From the NCBI GenBank assembly GCA_910575815.1, contig CAJTFN010000022.1:1-63815 (forward strand): a stretch of DNA of 63,815 nucleotides, given 5' to 3'. How positions within the stretch are numbered: the stretch's first letter is position 1; each line of letters begins with the position of its first letter. The position numbers were made by a program, and so were the translations under genes. The DNA comes from Oscillospiraceae bacterium. GTDB taxonomy: Bacteria > Bacillota > Clostridia > Oscillospirales > Oscillospiraceae. Under the pieces are notes generated by a model. That model was given only the letters and a program-made list of their open reading frames with translations. It did not search any database and was not told the origin of the DNA. Of the stretch, positions 25,244 to 32,058 are shown one piece after another.

Positions 25244-25438
25244 ATGACCTTACCGAATTTCCAGGAGTTTCTCGCAACGCTTTCCCCTGAAACGATTACA
25301 GAAATTATGGAAGACGCAAAATCCAAATGTGAAGCTTCAGAGTCTTTTGGCCCTGGCGGACAAATCTGCTCCATCAGCTGGACGGTTTCGCTGGAGCTTC
25401 TGGCCCTGTATCATGTTCGGTTACAAGAATCTCTGTAA
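25244..25438 (+). CDS. Small phage protein near repressor, 64 aa
   Basis: 64 residues with AAAGGAT eleven bases upstream. It begins MTLPNFQEFLATLSPETI and ends SLELLALYHVRLQESL, resembling small helical proteins often found beside phage repressor genes in gut Firmicutes. Its last 65 bases overlap the convergent gene at 25374-25547. Function unknown. Confidence 0.55.
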   Translation: MTLPNFQEFLATLSPETITEIMEDAKSKCEASESFGPGGQICSISWTVSLELLALYHVRLQESL

Positions 25439-25547
25439 GATCCTTGAGCCCTGTCGACCCTTCTGTCCAGCAAATGCTTTTTCGATCCACAGTCACCCCC
25501 AAAAAGGCCGAAAGTTCCTCCTGGGTCCCACTGATGATGATCTCCAT
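25374..25547 (-). CDS. Small phage protein, 57 aa
   Basis: 57 residues from ATG 25547, chosen because GAGGTGAAGGGG precedes it. It begins MEIIISGTQEELSAFLGVTV, similar in pattern to short phage proteins starting MEI-I-GT-EI. The C-terminus overlaps the convergent 25244 gene, and either could be the less real of the two. Its promoter is copy 2 of the 41-bp repeat. Confidence 0.5.
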   Translation of the reverse strand: MEIIISGTQEELSAFLGVTVDRKSICWTEGSTGLKDLTEILVTEHDTGPEAPAKPSS

Positions 25548-25556
25548 CCCCTTCAC

Positions 25557-25598
25557 CTCCCCTGTCATTGATTTTAATTCAACCTATGGGCTAATCAT
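25557..25598 (-). promoter_or_regulatory. Leftward promoter, copy 2 of 41-bp repeat
   Basis: On the minus strand ATGATT (25598-25593), 16 bases, TAAAAT (25576-25571), then the ribosome site of the 57-aa gene. It differs from copy 1 at two of 41 positions. It lies directly beside the TCCGTATTTACGGA operator-like palindrome, so the repressor could control it. Confidence 0.6.
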
Positions 25599-25601
25599 AA
25601 G

Positions 25602-25644
25602 TCCGTATTTACGGATTGTCAAGGGAATTTGTCCGTATTACAAT
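25602..25644 (+). promoter_or_regulatory. Repressor promoter with palindromic operator
   Basis: TTGTCA (25616-25621), 17 bases, TACAAT (25639-25644) drives the repressor gene. A perfect palindrome TCCGTATTTACGGA (25602-25615) touches the -35 box, and a second half-site TCCGTA (25632-25637) lies in the spacer next to the -10 box. The arrangement suggests autoregulation by the CI-like protein and control of the divergent copy 2 promoter. Confidence 0.7.
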
Positions 25645-25688
25645 ATTTTGTACGTAATTCCCAAATTCATAAATAAGGAGATAATACT

Positions 25689-26042
25689 ATGGATAAGGAA
25701 ATTTTTGTGCAAAATGTAAAAATACTTTGTCTAAAAAAAGGCATCAAACCCACAAACGCCTGCAAAGAAAGTGGAGTAGGGGGAAGTTTCCTCAGTGATA
25801 TTGTGCGAGGACAAACACCTTCCGTGGCAAAAGTTCAAATGCTTGCACAGTATCTAGGCGTTACCACCAGCGAACTACTGGGCGAAGAAAAAAGGCCCAC
25901 TCCCGAAATTGAGAGTGGGCCGGACGAGAGGAGGCGCATGATTTATGAACGGCTTTCAAAGCTGTCGCCTGAAAACCTTGAGCTAGCTATTGGGCAGCTT
26001 GACGTCCTTCTAAACCTTCAAGAAAAGCGAGAAAAAGGCTAA
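25689..26042 (+). CDS. CI-like XRE repressor, 117 aa
   Basis: 117 residues with AAGGAG ahead of ATG 25689. An XRE helix-turn-helix covers about 7-62 (VKILCLKKGIKPTNACKESGVGGSFLSDIVRG in outline, then VAKVQMLAQYLGVTTSELLG). The C-terminal 45 residues are helical and charged, with no LexA-type peptidase domain, so induction by RecA-stimulated self-cleavage is not expected. It is divergent from the early genes and lies at the start of the lysogeny module. Its 3' part is overlapped by a convergent unit with a terminator inside this gene. Confidence 0.85.
   Translation: MDKEIFVQNVKILCLKKGIKPTNACKESGVGGSFLSDIVRGQTPSVAKVQMLAQYLGVTTSELLGEEKRPTPEIESGPDERRRMIYERLSKLSPENLELAIGQLDVLLNLQEKREKG
25888..25921 (-). 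terminator. Leftward intrinsic terminator inside repressor gene
   Basis: On the minus strand GGCCCACTC (25921-25913), loop, GAGTGGGCC (25902-25894), then TTTTTTC. It is placed to end a leftward transcript that begins at the extended -10 promoter near 26181. On the coding strand it is an ordinary part of the repressor gene (A-run before the stem), so it does not stop repressor transcription. Confidence 0.8.
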
Positions 26043-26136
26043 ACAAATCATCGTCCAGAGTTAATGCCTCTGCCGCCAGTTGTTGGAGCATTTCCGCATG
26101 GTTTTGGCCCTCTTCCTTATCTTGGCAAGTGTTCAT
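25987..26136 (-). CDS. Small acidic protein convergent with repressor, 49 aa
   Basis: 49 residues from ATG 26136 with AAAGGAGC nine bases ahead. It begins MNTCQDKEEGQNHAEML and ends with an acidic, hydrophobic helix (ALTLDDDLFSLFLAFLEGLEG). It has its own promoter (26181-26189) and a terminator inside the repressor gene, and its 3' end overlaps the repressor stop region by 56 bases. It may modulate the repressor through antisense RNA or as a protein partner; neither is shown. Family not recognised. Confidence 0.6.
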   Translation of the reverse strand: MNTCQDKEEGQNHAEMLQQLAAEALTLDDDLFSLFLAFLEGLEGRQAAQ

Positions 26137-26180
26137 GGTCGAAGCTCCTTTCATTAGTTATTGCCGCCGGCGGCGGGGCC

Positions 26181-26189
26181 ATTATATCA
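26181..26189 (-). promoter_or_regulatory. Extended -10 leftward promoter
   Basis: On the minus strand TGATATAAT (26189-26181), an extended -10 element; the -35 region is poor. The transcript would begin near 26174 in a GC-rich palindromic leader (CCGCCGGCGG) and run into the 49-aa gene. Confidence 0.6.
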
Positions 26190-26262
26190 CATCCTCAAAG
26201 AAAAAGCATCGAACTTTGTCGAAAAAAGTAAAAATATTTTCGTAAGAAGTATGGAATAAGAG

Positions 26263-26277
26263 TGTCCAAGTTGGATA
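26263..26277. promoter_or_regulatory. Palindrome copy 1 (exonuclease gene)
   Basis: TGTCCAAGTTGGATA, one mismatch from the perfect palindrome copies at 28027 and 28332. As RNA the stem GUGUCC/GGAUAC keeps pairing through a G-U wobble. It lies 16 bases before ATG 26294. Confidence 0.65.
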
Positions 26278-26293
26278 CAAGGGGGAAGTTTGA

Positions 26294-27325
26294 ATGCAAA
26301 AGTCCAGAAATAAAACTTTAGAGAAGATTGGAATAAAAATTTTACTTATCTTGGGAATATTCTTGTTTTTTTCAGGTATCTTTTTTGTTCTCTTGGGCCT
26401 TGGATTTGGGTGGGGATTTATTGTTATAGGTGCGCTCTGCTTTTTGTTCAGGGAAGATTCAAGAATTACTCTAGAAGAGCTAAATGAGGAAGAACAGCAA
26501 GAGGCATCTGCAAAAGCAGAGCTTAAGAAAAGGCAATTAGATGCGCATGAAAGCCTAAAGCGTATACAGGAAAATCTAAAGCGTATGGAAGAAGAATCAG
26601 CTAGGAAACGAGAAAAAGAGGAAATAGATTTTGTTCAGGCTCTAGAAGAAATTCCGTTGGTACCAATATCCATCAGCGAATCAGCAGCTCCTCAGCCTGA
26701 TATTTCTGGACTAATTGATTTAAAATTTTCCAATGTAACGAAAAAGACTTCCCGTCAAAAGCTTGGGAATTTTGTTGTCATTGACGTCGAAACCACCGGT
26801 CTTTCTCCATCCAAAGATGAAATACTAGAAATCGCTGCTATCAAATACATAAATTTTAGTCCAATTGCAAAATTCGTTACCCTCACCTCTCCCACAAAAC
26901 ATATACCCACATCTGCTACTCGTATAAATGGGATTTCCGACGTCATGGTCGAAGGATTTCCACATTTTAAATATATTGCTAAATCTTTGGAAGACTTTTT
27001 AGGTAAGGATAATATTGTCGGCCATAACTTAGAATTTGACTTAAGCTTCATTGTAAGAAATGGCGTAAATGTTTTTTCTTGCAATAGAAAGTATTATAAT
27101 ACACTTGATATAGCAAGAAAGACATTGAAAAAAGCCAAGAAAAAATGGAATCCAGATTTAAAAGAGTACGAAATAGATTACGATTGTGATTATGATGTTG
27201 AAAATCATAAATTGGGAACATTGTGTGATCATTACTGTATTCCTTATTTTGGCTCACATCGTGCTTTGGCGGATTGTTATGCCACAGCCAGCCTATTTAA
27301 GTGGCTTGAATTAGTGCGGAGATAG
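26294..27325 (+). CDS. Membrane-anchored DEDDh (DnaQ-like) exonuclease
   Basis: 343 residues. Two hydrophobic spans lie at about 14-34 and 37-52, followed by a charged coiled coil at about 58-118 and a DEDDh exonuclease at 158-340. The catalytic residues are visible: VVIDVETTGL gives D164 and E166, NLEFD gives D249, and HRALAD gives H322 and D327. The domain resembles PolC/DnaQ epsilon exonucleases that degrade single strands 3' to 5'. The gene is clearly lower in GC than its neighbours, a mark of separate acquisition (a moron). Tethering a nuclease to the membrane in a lysogen suggests attack on incoming DNA, which is inference. Confidence 0.85.
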   Translation: MQKSRNKTLEKIGIKILLILGIFLFFSGIFFVLLGLGFGWGFIVIGALCFLFREDSRITLEELNEEEQQEASAKAELKKRQLDAHESLKRIQENLKRMEEESARKREKEEIDFVQALEEIPLVPISISESAAPQPDISGLIDLKFSNVTKKTSRQKLGNFVVIDVETTGLSPSKDEILEIAAIKYINFSPIAKFVTLTSPTKHIPTSATRINGISDVMVEGFPHFKYIAKSLEDFLGKDNIVGHNLEFDLSFIVRNGVNVFSCNRKYYNTLDIARKTLKKAKKKWNPDLKEYEIDYDCDYDVENHKLGTLCDHYCIPYFGSHRALADCYATASLFKWLELVRR

Positions 27326-27421
27326 AAGGGAAAACGGAGGCTAGTTCGCTTAGAATGAATTTAAAATAAAAACAACCCCCGGCGCTGACAGCGTCTGGGA
27401 CGGGCAAAGGAGAAAAAGACA

Positions 27422-28024
27422 ATGAAAAATTACAAAAGCTTCCTCGCTGGGATGTTGACCATGCTCCTGATTACCTGCCTGTTCGGCTCCGCCTCCGCCA
27501 CTCGCGGCGTGGTTCAGAAAGAAATTGAATACCAGGATATCAAGATCTCCCTGGACGGTGTGGTCCTGGACCTCCGGGACGCCCAGGGCAACGTCGTAGA
27601 GCCCTTCAAGTTCGGCGGCACCAACTACGTCCCCGCCCGCGCCCTGGCCGAGGCCCTGGGCCTGACCGTCGCCTGGGACGGCACAACCTCCACTGTGGTC
27701 TTGGCCCATCCCCAGCCCGGAGTCACTCCGCCCGCCGAAACCGGCCTTGCCGCTCCCTCCAGCACTTCCAGCAACTCTGAACCTGAATATGGCCCCGGCA
27801 CCCCTGGATGGACCGGAGACTCTAACACGTTTGAGTCGTGGCATCGCCCTGAACAGCAGCAGACCACGGCCCAGCACGTTTTGAACACAAAAAGTCTGAA
27901 AATCCATTATTCCTCCTGCCGTGAGGTCCCCAAAATCGCCCCGCAGAACTATCTGGAATCGAACGAAAGCATAGATTCGCTTTTCAGTCAAGGATATACT
28001 TATTGCGGCGTTTGCCACAAATAA
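27422..28024 (+). CDS. Secreted stalk-domain protein with C-terminal Cys/His motif
   Basis: 200 residues. A signal peptide (about 1-26, ending FGSASA) is followed by a copper amine oxidase N-terminal/stalk-like domain (about 38-95, including ISLDGVVLDLRDAQGN, YVPARALAEALGL and VAWDGTT). A Pro/Ser/Thr-rich linker comes next, then a C-terminal motif IHYSSCREVPKIAPQNY ... GYTYCGVCHK (155-200). That last pattern, HxxxC with a later GYxxCGxC, recurs at the ends of secreted nucleases and other extracellular proteins, likely binding metal. The gene sits in the lysogeny module on the plus strand with AAAGGAGAAAAAG upstream. It may be expressed by the lysogen as a surface protein. Confidence 0.75.
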   Translation: MKNYKSFLAGMLTMLLITCLFGSASATRGVVQKEIEYQDIKISLDGVVLDLRDAQGNVVEPFKFGGTNYVPARALAEALGLTVAWDGTTSTVVLAHPQPGVTPPAETGLAAPSSTSSNSEPEYGPGTPGWTGDSNTFESWHRPEQQQTTAQHVLNTKSLKIHYSSCREVPKIAPQNYLESNESIDSLFSQGYTYCGVCHK

Positions 28025-28026
28025 AA

Positions 28027-28045
28027 TGTGTCCAACTTGGACACA
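28027..28045. promoter_or_regulatory. Palindrome copy 2 (coiled-coil gene)
   Basis: Perfect palindrome TGTGTCCAACTTGGACACA, three bases after the stop of the stalk-domain gene and 16 bases before ATG 28062, just before the ribosome site. It may be an operator or, in RNA, a hairpin with a seven-base stem and loop AACUU. Confidence 0.8.
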
Positions 28046-28061
28046 AAAGAAAGGAGCCTCT

Positions 28062-28328
28062 ATGAACAACGAAGAGAAGATTTTGGCAATGCTGGAAGAA
28101 ATGCGAGCCGAACAGGTGGAAATGCGGGACCTTTTGCAAAAGGTCGCCATCACGCAGGAAGGGGTGGTCCTTCCCCAACTGAAGCTATTGGCTGAAGGCC
28201 ACCAGAATCTTTTGGACACGCTGGCCCCTAAGCCCCGCGTGGAAGCGCTGGAGGAGGAAGTGGACACACTGAAAACCGTGGTGCGCCTCCTCACCCACGA
28301 CGTGGCGGAGCTGAAGAAGGCGCAGTGA
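28062..28328 (+). CDS. Small coiled-coil protein beside integrase, 88 aa
   Basis: 88 residues from ATG 28062 (AAAGGAGCC upstream). It is nearly all helix: MNNEEKILAMLEEMRAEQVE, then TQEGVVLPQLKLLAEGHQN, then VEALEEEVDTLKTVVRLL. This family is often encoded just before large serine integrases in Firmicute phages. A recombination directionality factor or integrase partner is possible; the evidence is location only. Confidence 0.7.
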   Translation: MNNEEKILAMLEEMRAEQVEMRDLLQKVAITQEGVVLPQLKLLAEGHQNLLDTLAPKPRVEALEEEVDTLKTVVRLLTHDVAELKKAQ

Positions 28329-28331
28329 AAA

Positions 28332-28350
28332 TGTGTCCAACTTGGACACA
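28332..28350. promoter_or_regulatory. Palindrome copy 3 (integrase gene)
   Basis: Perfect copy of TGTGTCCAACTTGGACACA, four bases after the stop of the coiled-coil gene and 17 bases before the integrase ATG. Same spacing to the ribosome site (GGGAGG) as copy 2. Confidence 0.8.
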
Positions 28351-28367
28351 AAGGGAGGTGACCCGCC

Positions 28368-29870
28368 ATGCCCCAGGACATGCTTGGCCAAACTGCTTTC
28401 GCCTACCTCCGCAAATCCCGTACGGAGGAGGGAATGGAAACCCAGGAGGTTCTCCGCAAGCACCACCAGGCGCTGGACGAGTGCGCCCAGCGCCACGGGC
28501 TGGTAATTTTAGACTATTTTTCCGAGGTCGTCAGCGGCGAAAGCCTCTATGCCCGCCCCCAGATGCTGCGCCTTCTGGAGGCTGTGGAGGCCGGGAACTG
28601 CGACGCCGTTCTCTGTATGGACCTGGACCGGCTCTCCCGCGGGCGGATGAAGGATCAGGGCATTATTTTGGACGCTTTCCGGGACAGCGGCACTCTAATT
28701 GTAACGCCTGACAAGGTTTATAATTTGGCAGATGAAATTGACGACGAGCTTGCTGAATTTAAGACTTTCATGTCCCGACGGGAGTACAAGATCATCAATA
28801 AGCGCCTTCGCCGGGGCCTTCGCCGAAGCATTGAAGATGGCTGCTACGTTGCCAACGCCCCCTATGGCTATCGTAAGGTCACCGTGGACCGGCACCCTAC
28901 CTTGGAGCCCTTTGAGCCGGAGGCAAAGCTTGTCCGGATTATGTTCCAGCTCTATGCCAACGGCTACGGCTGCACTTCCATTGCCCAGCAGATCACCGCC
29001 ATGGGTGGCCGCCCCCACCGATCTTCTGCATTTTCCAGGACCAGCATCGCAAAGATTCTCCGGAACCCTACATACATCGGGAAAATTGTCTGGGATCAAA
29101 AAAGCCATATCAAGAAAAACACCAAAGGGAATCTGAAGCACATCACCATTTACAATCCAAAAGAAAAATGGACTATCACCGACGGTCTCCATCCGGCCAT
29201 CGTGGAAAAGGAGCTGTTCGAAAAGGTGCAAGAAATCATGGCGGGCCGCTACCGTCCAGCCTACAATGACGGGACGGTCAAGAGTCCTCTCGCCGGGCTG
29301 TTGAAGTGCGAAAAATGCGGCAACAATATGCAGCGGATATTGACAAAGGGTGCGCCGTATCTGCTCTGCCAGCGCCCAGGCTGCTGCGCCATGGCCAAGC
29401 TGACCTTGGTTGAATCCCGTATCCTGGAGCACCTGGAGGATTTGCTGGAAGATCTCCAGGTAGAGCATGCCGGCTCTGCTCCGGATCTGACGCCGCTGGA
29501 GGAAACCCTGTCTGCAATCACTCGAGAGCTCCAGGTCGCTCAGAGGCAAAAAGCCCGGCTTCACGATCTGCTGGAGTTGGGAGAATACGATCTTCCCACC
29601 TACCGGGAACGAATGAAAGTAGTCATGGAGAAAATAACTGCCCTGGAAGGTCACCAGAACGTCGCTCAGAAGCGTCTAAGGGAAGCCAAGGCATATGACC
29701 CCTCCCTGCAAGCAAAGCGCATAGAGGCCGTTTTAGACGCCTACCAGGCCGGAGACGCCGCCCAGCGGAACGCTCTTCTGCACTCAGTGATTGAAGTGAT
29801 CTATTACCGAAAAGAAAAAAAGACAAAACCCGCTGATTTTGAGCTGGATTTTGTCATGAAATCGAACTAA
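28368..29870 (+). CDS. int: Large serine recombinase (phage integrase)
   Basis: 500 residues. The resolvase domain begins FAYLRKSRTE with nucleophile Ser17, and MDLDRLSRGR follows at about 84-93. A recombinase domain (about 160-290) contains GRPHRSSAFSRTSIAKILRNPTYIG-type sequence. A zinc ribbon has Cys314 and Cys317 with Cys334 and Cys339/340. A coiled coil covers about 375-440. Large serine integrases join attP and attB without host factors. The gene is at the end of the prophage, next to the host junction, and its palindrome suggests shared control with its neighbours. Confidence 0.95.
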   Translation: MPQDMLGQTAFAYLRKSRTEEGMETQEVLRKHHQALDECAQRHGLVILDYFSEVVSGESLYARPQMLRLLEAVEAGNCDAVLCMDLDRLSRGRMKDQGIILDAFRDSGTLIVTPDKVYNLADEIDDELAEFKTFMSRREYKIINKRLRRGLRRSIEDGCYVANAPYGYRKVTVDRHPTLEPFEPEAKLVRIMFQLYANGYGCTSIAQQITAMGGRPHRSSAFSRTSIAKILRNPTYIGKIVWDQKSHIKKNTKGNLKHITIYNPKEKWTITDGLHPAIVEKELFEKVQEIMAGRYRPAYNDGTVKSPLAGLLKCEKCGNNMQRILTKGAPYLLCQRPGCCAMAKLTLVESRILEHLEDLLEDLQVEHAGSAPDLTPLEETLSAITRELQVAQRQKARLHDLLELGEYDLPTYRERMKVVMEKITALEGHQNVAQKRLREAKAYDPSLQAKRIEAVLDAYQAGDAAQRNALLHSVIEVIYYRKEKKTKPADFELDFVMKSN

Positions 29871-29890
29871 TTTTTGCGGTCAAAATATAT
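29840..29890. other. Probable right attachment site (attR)
   Basis: The integrase stop TAA (29868-29870) is followed by TTT and a TTG codon that opens the residual host frame in the same frame. The host gene has no ribosome site or ATG here, so the recombination point is most likely within tens of bases of 29870. Large serine integrases recombine at short att cores, so the exact point cannot be fixed without the left end. Confidence 0.5.
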
Positions 29891-30647
29891 TAAATACGTT
29901 ATATCTTCCGATAAAGATTGCATCGAGGATCTCCGCTTCTACCCCAAGCTCCAATACGTGGACATCATCAACCGGGCCCTGTCGGTCAAGGGCGGCAGCG
30001 CCAAGCTTCTCTACGTCTATGTGGATGTAGAGCCCGTCAGCTTCAACCGGGGCTTCTACACCGTCGATATGCGCTTCTTCTACTCCGTCACCCTCCAGGC
30101 CTACCTGAGCTGCCCCGCCCCGGTCTCCGTGGAAGGCCTCTGCGTCTTTGACAAGCGGGCCATCCTCTTCGGCAGCGAGGGCAACGCCAAGATTTTCTCC
30201 TCGGAGCTCCGCACCGGTGAGCCGGACTTGCAGCTCATGAGCCGCTCCAATCTCCCTGTGGCCGTAGTGGAGGCCGTGGACCCCATCGTTCTGGACGCCC
30301 GGATCATGGACTGCTGCGGCAAGCGCGACTGCGACTGCGACCTGTGCGAAGTGCCCTCCTTCGTCAACAGCTGCTTTGACGGAGAGCTCTCCAGCGGTGA
30401 CGACAGCCGCCGCATTTATGTCACTCTGGGCCAGTTCTCCATCGTGCGCCTGGAGCGGGATTCCCAGCTCCTGACGCCGGTGTACGACTACTGTGTCCCC
30501 GACAAGGAGTGCGCCTGCGGCAGCGGCACCGAGGACCCCTGCGGCATCTTCCGGAACATCGCGTTCCCTGTGGGAGAGTTCTTCCCTCCCAACACCGTCC
30601 AGAAGCCGGAGAACTACCACGACTGCTGCTCCCGGGGCTGCTGCTAA
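29874..30647 (+). pseudogene. Host gene missing its 5' end, conserved Clostridial hypothetical protein
   Basis: 257 residues in frame after the integrase stop, with only a TTG and no ribosome site at the start. The product is Cys-rich near the end (CCGKRDCDCDLC, CACGSGTEDPC, final CCSRGCC) and beta-rich elsewhere (LLYVYVDVEPVSFNRGFYTVDMRFFY is a clear example, shown here split). I recognise it as a conserved hypothetical of Clostridia, function unknown. The lack of start signals and the integrase next door indicate that the prophage removed the 5' part, now at the left end of the prophage outside the window. It has a good terminator downstream. Confidence 0.65.
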
Positions 30648-30674
30648 GCGTCCGCCCCACCGTAGGAACCGCAA

Positions 30675-30705
30675 AGGCCGCCCTGAGAATAGGGCGGCCT
30701 TTTTT
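30675..30705 (+). terminator. Intrinsic terminator of truncated host gene
   Basis: AGGCCGCCCT (30675-30684), loop GAGAAT, AGGGCGGCCT (30691-30700), then a T-tract. It lies between the truncated host gene and the convergent lipoprotein gene. Confidence 0.9.
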
Positions 30706-30708
30706 CAC

Positions 30709-31791
30709 TCATTCATAGCTTAACGTACTGGTTTTCCGGCTGATGATGCAGATATAGCTGTTCCCCTGTCCCAAAGCCAGGGAACGGCCATCTTCCAGCG
30801 TAAAGACAAAGGGATGGTTCCGGTCCTCCCGGCTCCACTGGATGGGCACGGCCTTGCCGCCGCAGAAGAAGGTCCCCTTCCCCTCCCCGGTGGTCTGAAC
30901 CCGGAGGCGGCCCACGTCGTCCAACACGGCGGTGCTGGTCTCCAGCACCAGCACGTTGACGGCGCTCACCTGTTCCCCGGTGCTGCCATCCACATGCTCC
31001 TTACCGTACTGCCCCACCAGATATCGCCTCGTGGCGGCGTCATAGTCAAAGGTTCCGGTTTTATAGGCGGAAAAGCCGACCTTCACATGCTCCGCCGTTT
31101 CGCCTCCCACTGGGGTACCGTCCTCCACAAAGGCCTGAAAGGAACTCCACCCGTTGGCGTGGGCTGTGGGAAACTTCTCCTTGCCCAGATACTCCAGAAT
31201 CTTTTCCCCGGAGGTAACCAGACTGTGCTCATACCCGTTGTTCTTTCTCCGGTCCGGATCCCGCCAGAAAATCTTGGCGTCTTCCCCGCCCCGGACGCCG
31301 TCCATGTGGTCCACCTTCCAGCTGCGGAGATTGGCATAGGCCTCCTGGCTGCCCCCGGCGTGAACGTAAATCGCGTCATGCCCCAGGGCCAGCTCCACAA
31401 AATAGGGCCGGGCAGAACGGACGCTGCCCAAAAGCTCAATGCCCTCCACCGTCTGGTAAAGTCCCAGCATCCGGGTGATACCCCCCTCCACCGGAACCTC
31501 ATAGATAACATCCGCCTGGGAGACGCCCAGCTGCGGCTGGGCCGCCTTCAGGTTGTTCAGCATGACGGCCACCGGCCGCAGGTCCTCATACTCCGGCTCC
31601 ATAGGAAGCCCTGTCAGCGGGTTTGTACCCGCGGGCACGTAGGGCTCCGGTTCCGGCTCCGGCTCGGGAGGGGGCGGCAGCGGATCCGTTTTCTCCACCG
31701 GCTCCGGTTCCGGTTCCGGCTTTTTTCCGCAGCCCGCCAGGGCCAGAAGCATACAAATTGCCAGTATGATCGCCAGCGTCCTCGTGTTCAT
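30709..31791 (-). CDS. DUF3048 lipoprotein (YerB-like)
   Basis: 360 residues. A lipobox signal peptide (MNTRTLAIILAICMLLALAGC) gives a lipidated Cys. A Pro/Glu-rich spacer with repeated PEPEPEP (about 25-50) precedes the DUF3048 domain: NPLTGLPM, RPVAVMLNNLKAAQPQLGVSQADVIYE, RSARPYFVELAL, YVHAGGS. YerB-type proteins are widespread in Firmicutes, and their exact role is unknown. It has its own promoter upstream (31826-31854). Confidence 0.9.
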   Translation of the reverse strand: MNTRTLAIILAICMLLALAGCGKKPEPEPEPVEKTDPLPPPPEPEPEPEPYVPAGTNPLTGLPMEPEYEDLRPVAVMLNNLKAAQPQLGVSQADVIYEVPVEGGITRMLGLYQTVEGIELLGSVRSARPYFVELALGHDAIYVHAGGSQEAYANLRSWKVDHMDGVRGGEDAKIFWRDPDRRKNNGYEHSLVTSGEKILEYLGKEKFPTAHANGWSSFQAFVEDGTPVGGETAEHVKVGFSAYKTGTFDYDAATRRYLVGQYGKEHVDGSTGEQVSAVNVLVLETSTAVLDDVGRLRVQTTGEGKGTFFCGGKAVPIQWSREDRNHPFVFTLEDGRSLALGQGNSYICIISRKTSTLSYE

Positions 31792-31825
31792 GTCGCCGCC
31801 GCCTTTCCTGTTTTATGCTGTCCCT

Positions 31826-31854
31826 ATGATACCAAGGCCAGGGGAAGCCGTCAA
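31826..31854 (-). promoter_or_regulatory. Promoter of DUF3048 lipoprotein gene
   Basis: On the minus strand TTGACG (31854-31849), 17-base spacer, TATCAT (31831-31826), about 35 bases before the ATG. Confidence 0.65.
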
Positions 31855-32029
31855 GGAAAATTCGCGAAATTTCGACAAAGTTCACAAAGGGCTCTGGAAG
31901 GGCGGAACCCCATGAGGGCCGGGGCCTGTACCCGCATCCATAGGGTCTGTAAAACAGGCAAACGCAAAGCCCCGCTTCTTCGCGGGATGTTTCTCCTGGA
32001 GACGAAACGTTTCCCCGCGGTTCGATGAC
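31855..32029. other. Divergent intergenic region, 31792-32122
   Basis: About 330 bases between the divergent DUF3048 and DUF4364 genes. Besides the two promoters it holds a small GC hairpin (GCCCCGC ... GCGGGA near 31968-31990) and no supported gene. No riboswitch consensus fits. Confidence 0.5.
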
Positions 32030-32058
32030 TTGTGTTTTTTGCGGAAATCAGGTATAAT
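32030..32058 (+). promoter_or_regulatory. Promoter of DUF4364 gene
   Basis: TTGTGT (32030-32035), 17-base spacer, TATAAT (32053-32058). Confidence 0.65.

Noticed and set aside
1..29870. Holin and endolysin genes
   Set aside because: No amidase, lysozyme or holin-like pair is present in this part of the prophage; they should lie to the left of the window. The 3D-domain gene is in the early operon and is not a lysis cassette.
31940..32010. Sequence ACGCAAAGCCCCGC resembling a c-di-GMP-I (GEMM) riboswitch element
   Set aside because: The second conserved element and the P1 pairing of the GEMM fold are not found in order or spacing; only a short chance match.
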